A DNA stretch of 38,056 nt, from positions 1 to 38,056 of the forward strand of contig JAQGJJ010000188.1 of the NCBI GenBank assembly GCA_028290695.1, given 5' to 3'. Shown here piece by piece: positions 18,631-27,504 of this stretch. Position 1 is the stretch's first letter; every line of letters starts with the position of its first letter. The translations under genes and the position numbers were made by a program. This DNA comes from Enterovirga sp. (lineage in GTDB: Bacteria > Pseudomonadota > Alphaproteobacteria > Rhizobiales > Beijerinckiaceae). The notes under the pieces are model-generated. The model did not search any database and was not told the DNA's origin. It saw only the letters and a program-made list of their open reading frames with translations.

Positions 18631-19383
18631 ATGGGCGTGAACCAGATCGACCTGAACGGGCATGTGGCGGTGGTGACGGGCGGGGCCCAGGGCATCGGGC
18701 GCGCCGTCGTGGAGCGTTTCGCAGCGAGCGGCGCGGAGGTGGAAATCTGGGACCTGGATCTCGACCTGGCGGAAGAGGCTGCGACGGCGGTCGGAGCGCG
18801 CGTATCGGCCCGGGCGGTGGATGTGACCGAGTACGAGAGCGTCGCCCGGGCGGCCCGGGAGGCCGAGGCCAGGCATGGGCCGATCGACATCCTGGTCACG
18901 AGTGCCGGCATCGCCGGGCCGAACGTCAAGACGGCCGATTACCCGATCGCGGACTGGCAGCGCATCATGCGCATCAATCTCGATGGTACGTTCCATTGCT
19001 GCCGGGCGCTCGTGCCCTCCATGATGGCGCAAGGATATGGCCGCATCGTCACGATCGCCTCCATCGCCGGCAAGGAGGGCAACCCGAACGCCTCTGCTTA
19101 TTCCGCTTCGAAGGCGGGCGTGATCGCACTGACGAAATCCCTCGGCAAGGAGCTCGCCGGGTACGACATCGCCGTCAATGCGATCACCCCGGCAGCAGCC
19201 CGCACCCGCATCTTCGACCAGATGACGCAGGAGCATATCGACTTCATGCTGGCGAAGATCCCGCGTGGGCGCTTCGTCGAGACCCGCGAGATTGCCGCCA
19301 TGGTGTCTTGGCTCGCATCGGCCGAGAACTCTTTCACGACCGGTGCGGTGTTCGACCTCTCTGGCGGGCGAGCGACCTACTAG
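18631..19383 (+). CDS. SDR-family oxidoreductase
   Basis: VVTGGAQGIGRAV (TGxxxGxG), YSASKAGVIALTKSLGKEL (YxxxK); start ATG 18631 or GTG 18637. Confidence 0.93.
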   Translation: MGVNQIDLNGHVAVVTGGAQGIGRAVVERFAASGAEVEIWDLDLDLAEEAATAVGARVSARAVDVTEYESVARAAREAEARHGPIDILVTSAGIAGPNVKTADYPIADWQRIMRINLDGTFHCCRALVPSMMAQGYGRIVTIASIAGKEGNPNASAYSASKAGVIALTKSLGKELAGYDIAVNAITPAAARTRIFDQMTQEHIDFMLAKIPRGRFVETREIAAMVSWLASAENSFTTGAVFDLSGGRATY

Positions 19384-19400
19384 CTCTGTCGCGCATCGCT

Positions 19401-20099
19401 TCACCTCGTTCGGCGTTTCCGCTTTTCCCGTGCTGCTGGGATGCTTTGATAGAGCTGGTCGATCGTCGCGCAGACCACCCGCAGATGCTTCCTCAGCGCC
19501 GCTTCGGCCTTTGTTGCATCACGTTCCTCGAGCGCGTCGACGACGCCTTCGTGCTGGGTCACCAGCTCCAGCAGGTGGTCTGGCTGTCCGTAGCTGACGT
19601 GGCGCACACGATCGAGGTGGGCTTTTCGTTGACGAACCAGGCGCCCCACCCCAGGCTGACCCGCGACCTCGGCAAACGAGGAGTGCATCGTCTCGTCTAG
19701 CTGAAAGAACTCGGCAGGATCCTGGCGCGCGGCCGCCCTCCGTTGCCGGTCGAGCAGGTCGCGAAGCTCGGCGATACCGGCCTCGTCGATGTTCCGAGCC
19801 GCCTCTCGAATGATCGCGCATTCGAGGTGCTCCCGGATGAACTGCGCCTCATTGACGGCTTCGAACGAGATCGGGGCAACGAAGCTGCCGAACTGCGGCA
19901 AGACTTCGATCAGCTGTTCCTCCGCCAACCGGGACAGCGATTCCCTGACCGGCGTCCTGCTGACACCGAATTCCGCGGCAAGATCCGCCTCAATGATCCG
20001 CTCTCCCGGTGCGAGGCGGCCGGATACGATCCGCAGCCGAAGGGTCTCGAAAACCTGCTCAGCGATCCCGCTCCGGCGGCTAATGACCGGACGAACCAT
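19401..20099 (-). CDS. GntR-family transcriptional regulator (FadR/FCD subfamily)
   Basis: wHTH GERIIEADLAAEFGVSRTPVRESLSRLAEEQLIEVLPQFGSFV; all-helical C-terminal effector domain. Confidence 0.93.
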   Translation of the reverse strand: MVRPVISRRSGIAEQVFETLRLRIVSGRLAPGERIIEADLAAEFGVSRTPVRESLSRLAEEQLIEVLPQFGSFVAPISFEAVNEAQFIREHLECAIIREAARNIDEAGIAELRDLLDRQRRAAARQDPAEFFQLDETMHSSFAEVAGQPGVGRLVRQRKAHLDRVRHVSYGQPDHLLELVTQHEGVVDALEERDATKAEAALRKHLRVVCATIDQLYQSIPAAREKRKRRTR

Positions 20100-20163
20100 T
20101 CGTCTCTCCTCCAACCATCGAGACCTATCCGCTAACGCCAAACCCGGCCCAGCCTAAGGCCGG

Positions 20164-20200
20164 TTGACACGCGGAGGCGAGTGCACATTAGTATCCTAGA
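20164..20200 (+). promoter_or_regulatory. Candidate promoter/operator between the GntR regulator and the MHS transporter
   Basis: TTGACA (20164-20169) followed by TAGTATCCTAGA; spacing to TAGTAT is 19 nt, longer than ideal. Confidence 0.35.
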
Positions 20201-20236
20201 ACGTAAGGGGCCGCAGCGCCCTGAGGAGGAGACGTC

Positions 20237-21565
20237 ATGGCAGTGGCTCTGCAGAGAGGCATCGTGCCCCCGCATTCGGCTGAGGAAGCCTCGATGATGC
20301 GGCGGGTTTTGGCGACCTCCGTCATCGGCACGGCGATCGAATGGTACGACTTCTTCCTCTACGCGACGGCCTCGGCTCTCGTTTTCAACAAGCTCTTCTT
20401 TCCGACCTTTGACCCGGTCGTCGGGACGATCCTGTCCTTCGGCACCTTCTTCGTGGGCTACGTCTCCCGCCCGCTCGGAGCGATCCTGTTCGGGCATTTC
20501 GGAGACCGCATCGGCCGAAAGACGTCTCTGGTCGCGACCCTGCTGATCATGGGCGTCGCGACATTCGTGATCGGCTGCCTCCCGTCTTACGAGTCGATCG
20601 GTTTCTGGGCTCCGGCGCTGCTGATCCTGATGCGTTTCATGCAGGGGATCGGCGTCGGGGGAGAATGGGGCGGGGCGGTCCTGATGGTCGTCGAATACGC
20701 GCCGGCCAACCGGCGCGGCTTCTTCGGAAGCTGGCCCCAATGGGGCGTGCCGCTCGGGCTCCTGTTGTCGACAGGCGCCTTTTCCCTCGTGGCCGGTCTC
20801 CCGCAGGACCAGTTCCTGTCCTGGGGCTGGCGCATACCGTTCCTGATTTCGATCGTGCTCGTGGCGATCGGCCTGTTCATTCGTCTGAAGGTGACAGAAT
20901 CGCCCCGGTTCGAAGCGGTCAAGAACAAGGGTGTGCAGGCCAAGGCGCCTCTCGTGGAGCTCCTGCGGCGCTATCCGAGGCAGATCTTGCTCGCCATCGG
21001 AACGCGGTTCGCGACGGACATCACCTTCAACGTGATCAACGTGTTCGTTCTGGCCTACGCTACCCAGCAGCTGGGGCTCCCCCGCAGCCTGATCCTGAAT
21101 GCGGTGCTGGTGGCCTGCTTCGTCGAGCTGTTCACGATTCCGATCTTCGGGTGGCTCTCCGACCAGATAGGCCGCCGCACCGTGTTTATGATGGGCTGTG
21201 CGTTTGTCGCGGTGTACGGGTTCGTCTTCTTCCAGCTTCTTGAGACGCGCGAGCCGACATACATCTTCCTGGGCTATGTGGGCGGGCTCGCGCTCAGCCA
21301 AGCCTCCGTCTATGCCGTGCAATCGACCTGGTTCGCTGAGCTGTTCGGCACGCGGGTGCGCTACACGGGGGCTTCGCTGCCCTACCAGATAGCCGGCATC
21401 GTGACCTCTGGTCCAACGCCGCTGCTGGCCACCTATCTCTTCGCCACATACGGCACGACCTGGCCCATCGCTGGCTATATCGCGGCCACCGCGATCCTGA
21501 GCCTCGTCTGCGCGTACTTCCTGGCCGAGACCTATAAGCGCGACCTCGACGCAGACGTGATCTGA
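20237..21565 (+). CDS. MFS transporter, metabolite:H+ symporter (MHS) type
   Basis: IGTAIEWYDFFLYATASALVFNKLFFP, RPLGAILFGHFGDRIGRK, GIGVGGEWGGAVLMVVEYAP. Confidence 0.94.
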   Translation: MAVALQRGIVPPHSAEEASMMRRVLATSVIGTAIEWYDFFLYATASALVFNKLFFPTFDPVVGTILSFGTFFVGYVSRPLGAILFGHFGDRIGRKTSLVATLLIMGVATFVIGCLPSYESIGFWAPALLILMRFMQGIGVGGEWGGAVLMVVEYAPANRRGFFGSWPQWGVPLGLLLSTGAFSLVAGLPQDQFLSWGWRIPFLISIVLVAIGLFIRLKVTESPRFEAVKNKGVQAKAPLVELLRRYPRQILLAIGTRFATDITFNVINVFVLAYATQQLGLPRSLILNAVLVACFVELFTIPIFGWLSDQIGRRTVFMMGCAFVAVYGFVFFQLLETREPTYIFLGYVGGLALSQASVYAVQSTWFAELFGTRVRYTGASLPYQIAGIVTSGPTPLLATYLFATYGTTWPIAGYIAATAILSLVCAYFLAETYKRDLDADVI

Positions 21566-21607
21566 TCGAGCCACTCCATCCAGGACTCCATCTTCGGACC
21601 AAGCATC

Positions 21608-22765
21608 ATGATCGACTCGCGTCTCAACGACATCGACGACCAGGAGTACCGCGACCGTTATCGCCGAGCCCAGGACGCCATGAGCCGGGAGGGCATCGAC
21701 CTCCTGATCGCGTGGTCGGACTGCTATCGCATGAGCAACGTGCGCTGGCTGACGAACTACCGCGCTTTCGACGGCTTCATACCGTACGCGGCGATGACGC
21801 TCGTGCCAGCAAAGGGCGAGCCGGTCCTACTCGTGACGGAAGGTCTGGTGCCGAGCGCGGAATCCTCGACCTGGGTAAAGGACGTCCGCGAGATACGACG
21901 CGAGTTGCCTGCGCTTCTGAAGGAGTTCGCGGCGTCGGGCATCAGAAACGTCGGAGTGGCAGGCTACCGGTACCTGGCAGCGGAGTTCCTCGACACCATC
22001 CGGGAATGCCTTCCCGCGCCGATCACGGTTCAGCGCACCTCGTTGCTGGACGTGCTCAAAGCGGTGAAAAGCGAGACCGAGATCCGCAACATGAAGGTGG
22101 CAGGCTGGCTTGCCGACGTCGGCTGCGAGGCGATCGCCGACAGCGTGGCAGTCGGCGTGACGGAACGCGAGCTCGCGCGGGTGGCCTATTCCGCGATGTT
22201 CGACGCCGGTGCTGACGGCATCGCCTTCGACGTATTCGTGCAGACCGGTCGGGAAAATACGGAACGCTTCTACCTCAAGCGCCCCACCGATCGGCCTCTG
22301 GAGGACGGCGACATCGTCATGATCGACATGGGATGCCGGTTCAACGGCTATGCTTCGGACAACGCCCGCGCGGCGACGTTCGGAAACGCCTCACCCGAAG
22401 TTCGGCGGGCGCTGGACGCCACCCTGGAGGCATTCGAAGCGGGAATGCGCCACATCCGGGCCGGCATCACCGGCGCTGAGGCCTGTGAACCCGCCAACGA
22501 AGTTCTCCGTCGGCACGGATATCTCAAGCCGGGCGAGAACCTACGCTGCGGCCACGGCACCGGGATGGATCCCGAGGAGGAGTACCCCTCGCTGATGCCG
22601 GACAGCAGCGACCTCTTCCTGGAGAACATGACGGCGGCCTACGCCATCACGCTGCTCGTGCCCGGCGTTGGCGGATGCCGCGTCGAGGACCCGATCGTCG
22701 TGCGCAAGGACGGGGCCGAGTCCCTGTCGAACTACAGCTACACCAACCACTGGCCGTTGCGGTAG
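21608..22765 (+). CDS. M24-fold (creatinase/aminopeptidase P-like) hydrolase
   Basis: LKAVKSETEIRNMKVAG, VMIDMGCRFNGYASDNAR, GHGTGMDPEEEYPS, GGCRVEDPIVV. Confidence 0.87.
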   Translation: MIDSRLNDIDDQEYRDRYRRAQDAMSREGIDLLIAWSDCYRMSNVRWLTNYRAFDGFIPYAAMTLVPAKGEPVLLVTEGLVPSAESSTWVKDVREIRRELPALLKEFAASGIRNVGVAGYRYLAAEFLDTIRECLPAPITVQRTSLLDVLKAVKSETEIRNMKVAGWLADVGCEAIADSVAVGVTERELARVAYSAMFDAGADGIAFDVFVQTGRENTERFYLKRPTDRPLEDGDIVMIDMGCRFNGYASDNARAATFGNASPEVRRALDATLEAFEAGMRHIRAGITGAEACEPANEVLRRHGYLKPGENLRCGHGTGMDPEEEYPSLMPDSSDLFLENMTAAYAITLLVPGVGGCRVEDPIVVRKDGAESLSNYSYTNHWPLR

Positions 22766-22780
22766 GACGGTTCTGAAGCC

Positions 22781-22806
22781 GGCCGGCGAGCCCGTCGCCG
22801 GCCTTT
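22781..22806 (+). terminator. Hairpin GGCCGGCGA-GCCCG-TCGCCGGCC-TTT between M24 and AGE genes
   Basis: 9-bp perfect stem, 5-nt loop, short T tract. Confidence 0.6.
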
Positions 22807-22820
22807 CGGGTGATCGTATA

Positions 22821-23987
22821 ATGGTTCCGGCTGACCTACGCGGCTGGATCGTCCAGACGCTCGTGCCGCACTGGATCGAGCGGGCGGTCGAGCCTGGCCG
22901 GCCTGGATATCTGGAATACGTCACGGCTGACGGGCGGCCTGACGGGAGGGACGTCAAGACGACGCTCGTGACTGCGCGGCTGATCTACGTGTTCAGTCAC
23001 GCGCACATGCTGGCCCCGAGCAACGCCTGCCTGGATGCCGCGCGCGACGGAATGGAGTTCCTGCTCGCGCACTGCCGCGGCCAGGACGGCACGTTTCGCC
23101 ATTCCGTTCGGAGCGACGGCTCGCCGGTCGATGGCCGTACCGACCTGTACGATCTGGCCTTCGTTCTGTTCGGGATCGCCTGGTACGTTCGGGCGACCGG
23201 GGACACCGCTCGACTCGCCGTGGCGGAGCAGGTCCTGGATTTCATGGACCGTAGGCTTGCATCGCCGGCCGGCGGCTTCGTGGAAGACAGCATCGGCACC
23301 GTGCCTCGCCGGCAGAATCCGCACATGCATCTCGTGGAGGCGTTTCACGCGCTCGCGGAGACGACCCGCGATGAGCGCTGGCTCGACCGGGCGAAATCCA
23401 TCGTGGAACTTCTGCAGGGCCGACTTCTGGACAGGCAGACGGGTTCACTGGGGGAGTTCTTCACAACCGACTGGTCGCCGTGGCCCGGCGAGCAAGGCCT
23501 GCTTCGAGAGCCTGGTCATCATCTCGAGTGGGTGTGGCTCCTCCTTCACCACGCGCGCTTGAGCGGCGATCGCACCGTTCTCGAGACCGCGGATCGGCTC
23601 TACCGCTTCGCGCGCCGCGCAGGCATCGCCCTCCTGCCAGACGGATCGCCGGTGGTGCTCGACGGCGTTCGCCCTGATGGTAGCCCGGTGGCCGGTACGG
23701 GGCTCCTTTGGCCGCAGACCGAGGCCGTGAAAGCCTACGCGGCCCGTCTCGAATTCGGCGATGACCAGGCGGAGGAGCCTCTCAGGGCGCATCTCGGGAC
23801 GATTTTCAGCCATTACGTCTCCCTGACGGGCGACTGGTACAATCAGTTGTCAGCAACGGGCGAGCCTGTTCCTGGAGAACTGCCCGTGCGAGTGCTGTAC
23901 CACCTCGTTCTGGCGCTTGCTGAGGCGGATCGCGTGCTGCGGGAGCGGAGCGTGATCGTCGAGCGGGGTCGATTCCCCGTCTCGTGA
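22821..23987 (+). CDS. AGE-family epimerase/isomerase (N-acylglucosamine 2-epimerase / mannose isomerase-like)
   Basis: RQNPHMHLVEAFHAL, PGHHLEWVWLL and LLWPQTEAVKAY motifs. Confidence 0.88.
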   Translation: MVPADLRGWIVQTLVPHWIERAVEPGRPGYLEYVTADGRPDGRDVKTTLVTARLIYVFSHAHMLAPSNACLDAARDGMEFLLAHCRGQDGTFRHSVRSDGSPVDGRTDLYDLAFVLFGIAWYVRATGDTARLAVAEQVLDFMDRRLASPAGGFVEDSIGTVPRRQNPHMHLVEAFHALAETTRDERWLDRAKSIVELLQGRLLDRQTGSLGEFFTTDWSPWPGEQGLLREPGHHLEWVWLLLHHARLSGDRTVLETADRLYRFARRAGIALLPDGSPVVLDGVRPDGSPVAGTGLLWPQTEAVKAYAARLEFGDDQAEEPLRAHLGTIFSHYVSLTGDWYNQLSATGEPVPGELPVRVLYHLVLALAEADRVLRERSVIVERGRFPVS

Positions 23988-24040
23988 TCTTGCAGGGGCC
24001 CCCGTGCGGCCCCATTAGCTGGGCGCCGAACGGCCTTGCG

Positions 24041-25099
24041 TCAGGGTGTCCACACCTCGCCGGGCCGCATCGCCCGGAAACGCGACGGCGGGATGTCGGC
24101 AGCCTCCAGCGCGGCCTGCAGATCGATCTCCGGCTGGTCCACCTTCTCGTTGGTCAACTGGAATGTGCCCCAATGAATGCCGAGCGCCTGCTCCGCCTCC
24201 AGATCCCGTAGGGCGTTCACGGCATCGGACGGGTTCATGTGCTGGATCTGCATGAACCAGCGCGGCTCGTAGGCGCCGATCGGCAGAACCGCGAGGCGCG
24301 GCGCCCCGAAACGCGCGCGAGCCGACCGGAAGGTTTCGCCCTCACCATAGCCGGTGTCGCCCGCGAGGTAGAGGGTTCCGGCGGGCGTGGTGAGCACGAA
24401 CGCCCCCCAGAGGGCCATGCGCCGGTCGTTCACGCCCCGCGCAGACCAGTGGTTCGCCGGCTCGAGATGCACTGCGAATCCGTCTCCCAGCGTGGCCGAC
24501 TGCCCCCAGTCCAGCGTGTCGACCGTGACGGCGTCGTCATGGACCCGGACGATCGAATCGTTCCCGAGGGGGGCGATCACGCGCGGCGCGTGGCTGCCCC
24601 AAAGCCGGGCGATGGTGTCCACGTCGAGGTGGTCGTAATGGTTGTGCGTGACCAGAACCGCGTCGATCGGCGGAAGGTCCTCGAATGCTATCCCGGGAGG
24701 GTTGACCCGTTTCGGCCCGGCGAATCGGAACGGGCTCGCCCGCTCCGACCAGATCGGGTCCGTCAGGATGTTCTTGCCGGCAACCTGCAGCAGCACGGTC
24801 GCGTGCCCGACCAGAGTCACCCTGAGGTCGTCCACCCTCGGGGGCGGCCGATCCACGAAGGGGCTCGGATAGCTCTCCGGCCAGGCCTCGCGACCGCCTG
24901 CGATCTGCCAGCGGGCAAGATCCAGGACGCCTCGGTCCGTCGCCGCGCCTGGGCGGAAGAACCGCACGCCGTCGAAATGGTCGGTGACTGGTCCGTCGTA
25001 ATAGCGGTTTCGGCTGCGGACCACGGCCGAGTAGCCGACGCCGCCCAAGGTGAGAACGGCGGCCGCGCTTGCGATCCGCCCGACAGTGCGTCGGTCCAT
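24041..25099 (-). CDS. MBL-fold metallo-hydrolase (NAPE-PLD/UlaG-like)
   Basis: VTHNHYDHLD (HxHxDH), LYLAGDTGYG, GTFQLTNE C-terminal region; N-terminal membrane/signal segment; start MDRRTVGRIA. Confidence 0.91.
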   Translation of the reverse strand: MDRRTVGRIASAAAVLTLGGVGYSAVVRSRNRYYDGPVTDHFDGVRFFRPGAATDRGVLDLARWQIAGGREAWPESYPSPFVDRPPPRVDDLRVTLVGHATVLLQVAGKNILTDPIWSERASPFRFAGPKRVNPPGIAFEDLPPIDAVLVTHNHYDHLDVDTIARLWGSHAPRVIAPLGNDSIVRVHDDAVTVDTLDWGQSATLGDGFAVHLEPANHWSARGVNDRRMALWGAFVLTTPAGTLYLAGDTGYGEGETFRSARARFGAPRLAVLPIGAYEPRWFMQIQHMNPSDAVNALRDLEAEQALGIHWGTFQLTNEKVDQPEIDLQAALEAADIPPSRFRAMRPGEVWTP

Positions 25100-25224
25100 G
25101 ACGCACCATGACGCTCGCGGTCCGGCCGTCAAGCGCTCTCGGGGCGCCCGGAACGGACAATTGGCCCTGCCGTTGATGCTGGCACGGCGCGCCAGGCGTC
25201 CGGCGTCGACGAAGGAGGACCGGT

Positions 25225-25404
25225 ATGGAACTCGGAAGCTACGCTTGGTTCATTGGGCTCGGGCTCGGACTCGTGATCCTGGCGGGAGCGATCGCCTACG
25301 GGTCCAGTCGCCGCCGCAAGCTGGGCGGCGACCCGAACCATGCCTGGAAGCAGGCTGCCGCGGAAACCGGCCACCCTGAGGTGGCGGAACCGGACCGGCG
25401 CTGA
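25225..25404 (+). CDS. Small single-pass membrane protein (59 aa), absent from the supplied ORF track
   Basis: MELGSYAWFIGLGLGLVILAGAIAYGSSRRRKLGGDPNHAWKQAAAETGHPEVAEPDRR*; GAAGGAGG Shine-Dalgarno 6 nt upstream of ATG; one hydrophobic TM followed by RRRK. Confidence 0.72.
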   Translation: MELGSYAWFIGLGLGLVILAGAIAYGSSRRRKLGGDPNHAWKQAAAETGHPEVAEPDRR

Positions 25405-25431
25405 GCGGGAGCGTGAGGTCTGCCGCTCAGC
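25400..25431 (+). terminator. Inverted repeat GCTGAGCGG...CCGCTCAGC at the stop codon of the 59-aa ORF
   Basis: 9-bp perfect stem, 14-nt loop; no clear U tract. Confidence 0.45.
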
Positions 25432-25470
25432 CCAGGATTTCGAGGACGATGCGACGGGTTTCCTCACGGC

Positions 25471-25487
25471 TCAGTCCGGAGGACTGA
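25471..25487. repeat. Short inverted repeat TCAGTCC-GGA-GGACTGA
   Basis: 7-bp perfect stem with 3-nt loop. Confidence 0.45.
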
Positions 25488-25829
25488 ACTTTCCATCCCG
25501 GCACCTGCCGAGCGACCGAGATAGGGGCATCATACTGGAGCTGCGTCCGCGAGGCGGCGGCAACTGTCGTTTGCTTATAGTTTTTCACGATTGATCCAGG
25601 GGACCGGCTCAGGAGGCTCGGTCCGTTCATACGATCTTGCGATTGCGCGCTATCGCGCTCGCTCAACTGACCTGATTTTCGGGTATGGGGCGCTCTAACG
25701 GAACCGTGGGAGCAGCCAGACCACTGACAGTGCGACCCATGTGGCCGTTTCCGCGCAGGAATGCAAGGCCGGTGGACATCGTGACTCGCCACCTTGCGGC
25801 CGGGCGGGTCGGATTCCTAAGTCTACGTC

Positions 25830-26063
25830 ATGGCCCGCATCCGAGTCGTCATCTGCCACGATTGCCGCACGACGCTCTCCAAGGACGAGCGCGAGCATTA
25901 CGGCTATCAGTGCCACCGCTGCGTGGTGGTCGAGCACGAGTTGATCGGGCTTGCCGGGCGCGATCCCGATCACCCGGACGTTGCACGGCTCGGACTGAGC
26001 GCCGTCGATCTATCCGTAGCGACGCGTCAGGCCGGCTCGCCCCAGGGTAGGGACGCTGCCTGA
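25830..26063 (+). CDS. Small CxxC...CxxC zinc-ribbon-like protein (77 aa)
   Basis: MARIRVVICHDCRTTLSKDEREHYGYQCHRCVVVEHEL: two CxxC knuckles. Confidence 0.7.
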   Translation: MARIRVVICHDCRTTLSKDEREHYGYQCHRCVVVEHELIGLAGRDPDHPDVARLGLSAVDLSVATRQAGSPQGRDAA

Positions 26064-26379
26064 GCGGGGGGACTGCGGTCTGGTTGGCCAGAGGGACGGC
26101 CCTCGAGCCTCGCGCTGGGGACGGTCGGTCGGCCGAGGCCCGAATGGCAGGCCATCCCCACGATAGTCCGGCTGCGACGCGCCGGGGTGCGCTGCAAGGT
26201 GGCATGCGCTTCGAGCGATGCCGGGTCGGCTCGACTATTCCTGACTCGGACAGGTGCAACCGGCCGCCAACCTGAGGGGGCCGCCCAGGACATGGTCCCC
26301 CGGCCTGATCACATCGAACGGCCTCAATGGCGCGGCAAGGCCGGACCTTGAACGGCATCCAGGTGAGATAGGTCGTGTG

Positions 26380-27402
26380 ATGAAAAAGATCGGATTTCTG
26401 TCGTTTGGGCATTGGACGCCCTCCGGGCAGTCACAGGCGCGCTCGGCGGCGGATGTGCTCCTGCAATCCATCGAGCTTGCGGTCGCGGCCGAAGAATTGG
26501 GAGCTGACGGAGCGTATTTCCGGGTCCATCACTTCGCCCGGCAGCTTGCGTCTCCCTTCCCGTTGCTCGCCGCGATCGGCGCGAAAACCCGCCGCATAGA
26601 GATCGGCACCGGCGTGATCGACATGCGGTATGAAAACCCCCTCTACATGGCTGAGGAGGCTGGCGCTGCCGACCTCATAGCGGGAGGACGCCTCCAACTC
26701 GGGATCAGCCGAGGCTCGCCGGAGCAGGTGATCGACGGATGGCGCCATTTCGGATTCAGCCCCGCCCAGGGTGAGACCGACGCGGAGATGGGTCGTCGGC
26801 ACGCGGAGAGGTTTCTCGATGTGCTGCGTGGACAGGGGTTCGCGCAGCCGAACCCACGGCCGATGTTCCCAAATCCCCCAGGCCTGCTGCGCATCGAGCC
26901 CTTCTCGGCCGGGCTGCGCGAGCGAATCTGGTGGGGCGCGGGTTCCGACGCTACGGCGGTCTGGGCGGCGCAGCAGGGGATGAACCTGCAAAGCTCGACC
27001 CTCAAGAACGACGAAACCGGGGAGCCATTCCACATCCAGCAGGTCAAGCAGATCCGGGCCTTCCGGAACGCCTGGAAAGACGCGGGCCATGCCACCACGC
27101 CTCGCGTCTCCGTCAGCCGCAGCATCTTCGCACTCGTGAACGACCTGGACCGCATGTACTTCGGACGGAGCGGCGAGGGAGGAGATCAGGTCGGATTCAT
27201 CGACGAGCACACCCGGGCGATCTTCGGGCGCAGCTATGCTGCCGAGCCGGAGGTGCTTGTTCGGCAACTCAGAGAGGACGAGGCGATTGCCGAAGCGGAC
27301 ACGCTGCTCTTGACGGTCCCCAACCAACTCGGGGTGGCCTACAACGCTCACGTCCTCGAGACGGTCCTGACGCAGATCGCGCCCGCCCTCGGCTGGCGGT
27401 AG
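26380..27402 (+). CDS. LLM-class flavin-dependent oxidoreductase (luciferase-like monooxygenase)
   Basis: MKKIGFLSFGHW...ELGADGAYFRVHHFARQLASPFPLLAAIGAKTRRIEIGTGVIDMRYENPLYMAEEAGAADLIAGGRLQLGISRGSP. Confidence 0.93.
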   Translation: MKKIGFLSFGHWTPSGQSQARSAADVLLQSIELAVAAEELGADGAYFRVHHFARQLASPFPLLAAIGAKTRRIEIGTGVIDMRYENPLYMAEEAGAADLIAGGRLQLGISRGSPEQVIDGWRHFGFSPAQGETDAEMGRRHAERFLDVLRGQGFAQPNPRPMFPNPPGLLRIEPFSAGLRERIWWGAGSDATAVWAAQQGMNLQSSTLKNDETGEPFHIQQVKQIRAFRNAWKDAGHATTPRVSVSRSIFALVNDLDRMYFGRSGEGGDQVGFIDEHTRAIFGRSYAAEPEVLVRQLREDEAIAEADTLLLTVPNQLGVAYNAHVLETVLTQIAPALGWR

Positions 27403-27469
27403 GGCGGGTCACTCCGGCCGGGACGCCAGTCTGGCCTCTTGGCCCCGCTCCGTCACGGACCGAACGGGT

Positions 27470-27500
27470 CGGGCCACCGGCTTCGGGCCTTCCTGGCCCG
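27470..27500. terminator. Inverted repeat CGGGCCA...TGGCCCG between convergent LLM and dctM genes
   Basis: 7-bp arms, 17-nt spacer; possible bidirectional terminator. Confidence 0.3.
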
Positions 27501-27504
27501 TGCC

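Noticed and set aside
20132-21574. 480-aa minus-strand ORF opposite the MHS transporter
   Set aside because: Shadow ORF with Arg/Glu/His-rich composition; the + strand protein has clear MFS motifs.
22817-22822. Perfect TATAAT as a sigma70 -10 box
   Set aside because: No matching -35 at 16-18 nt, and it overlaps the AGE start codon; kept only as an oddity in the hairpin finding, not as a promoter feature.
25849-26412. 187-aa minus-strand ORF over the zinc-ribbon gene
   Set aside because: Arg/Pro-rich shadow ORF; the + strand zinc-ribbon reading is more protein-like.
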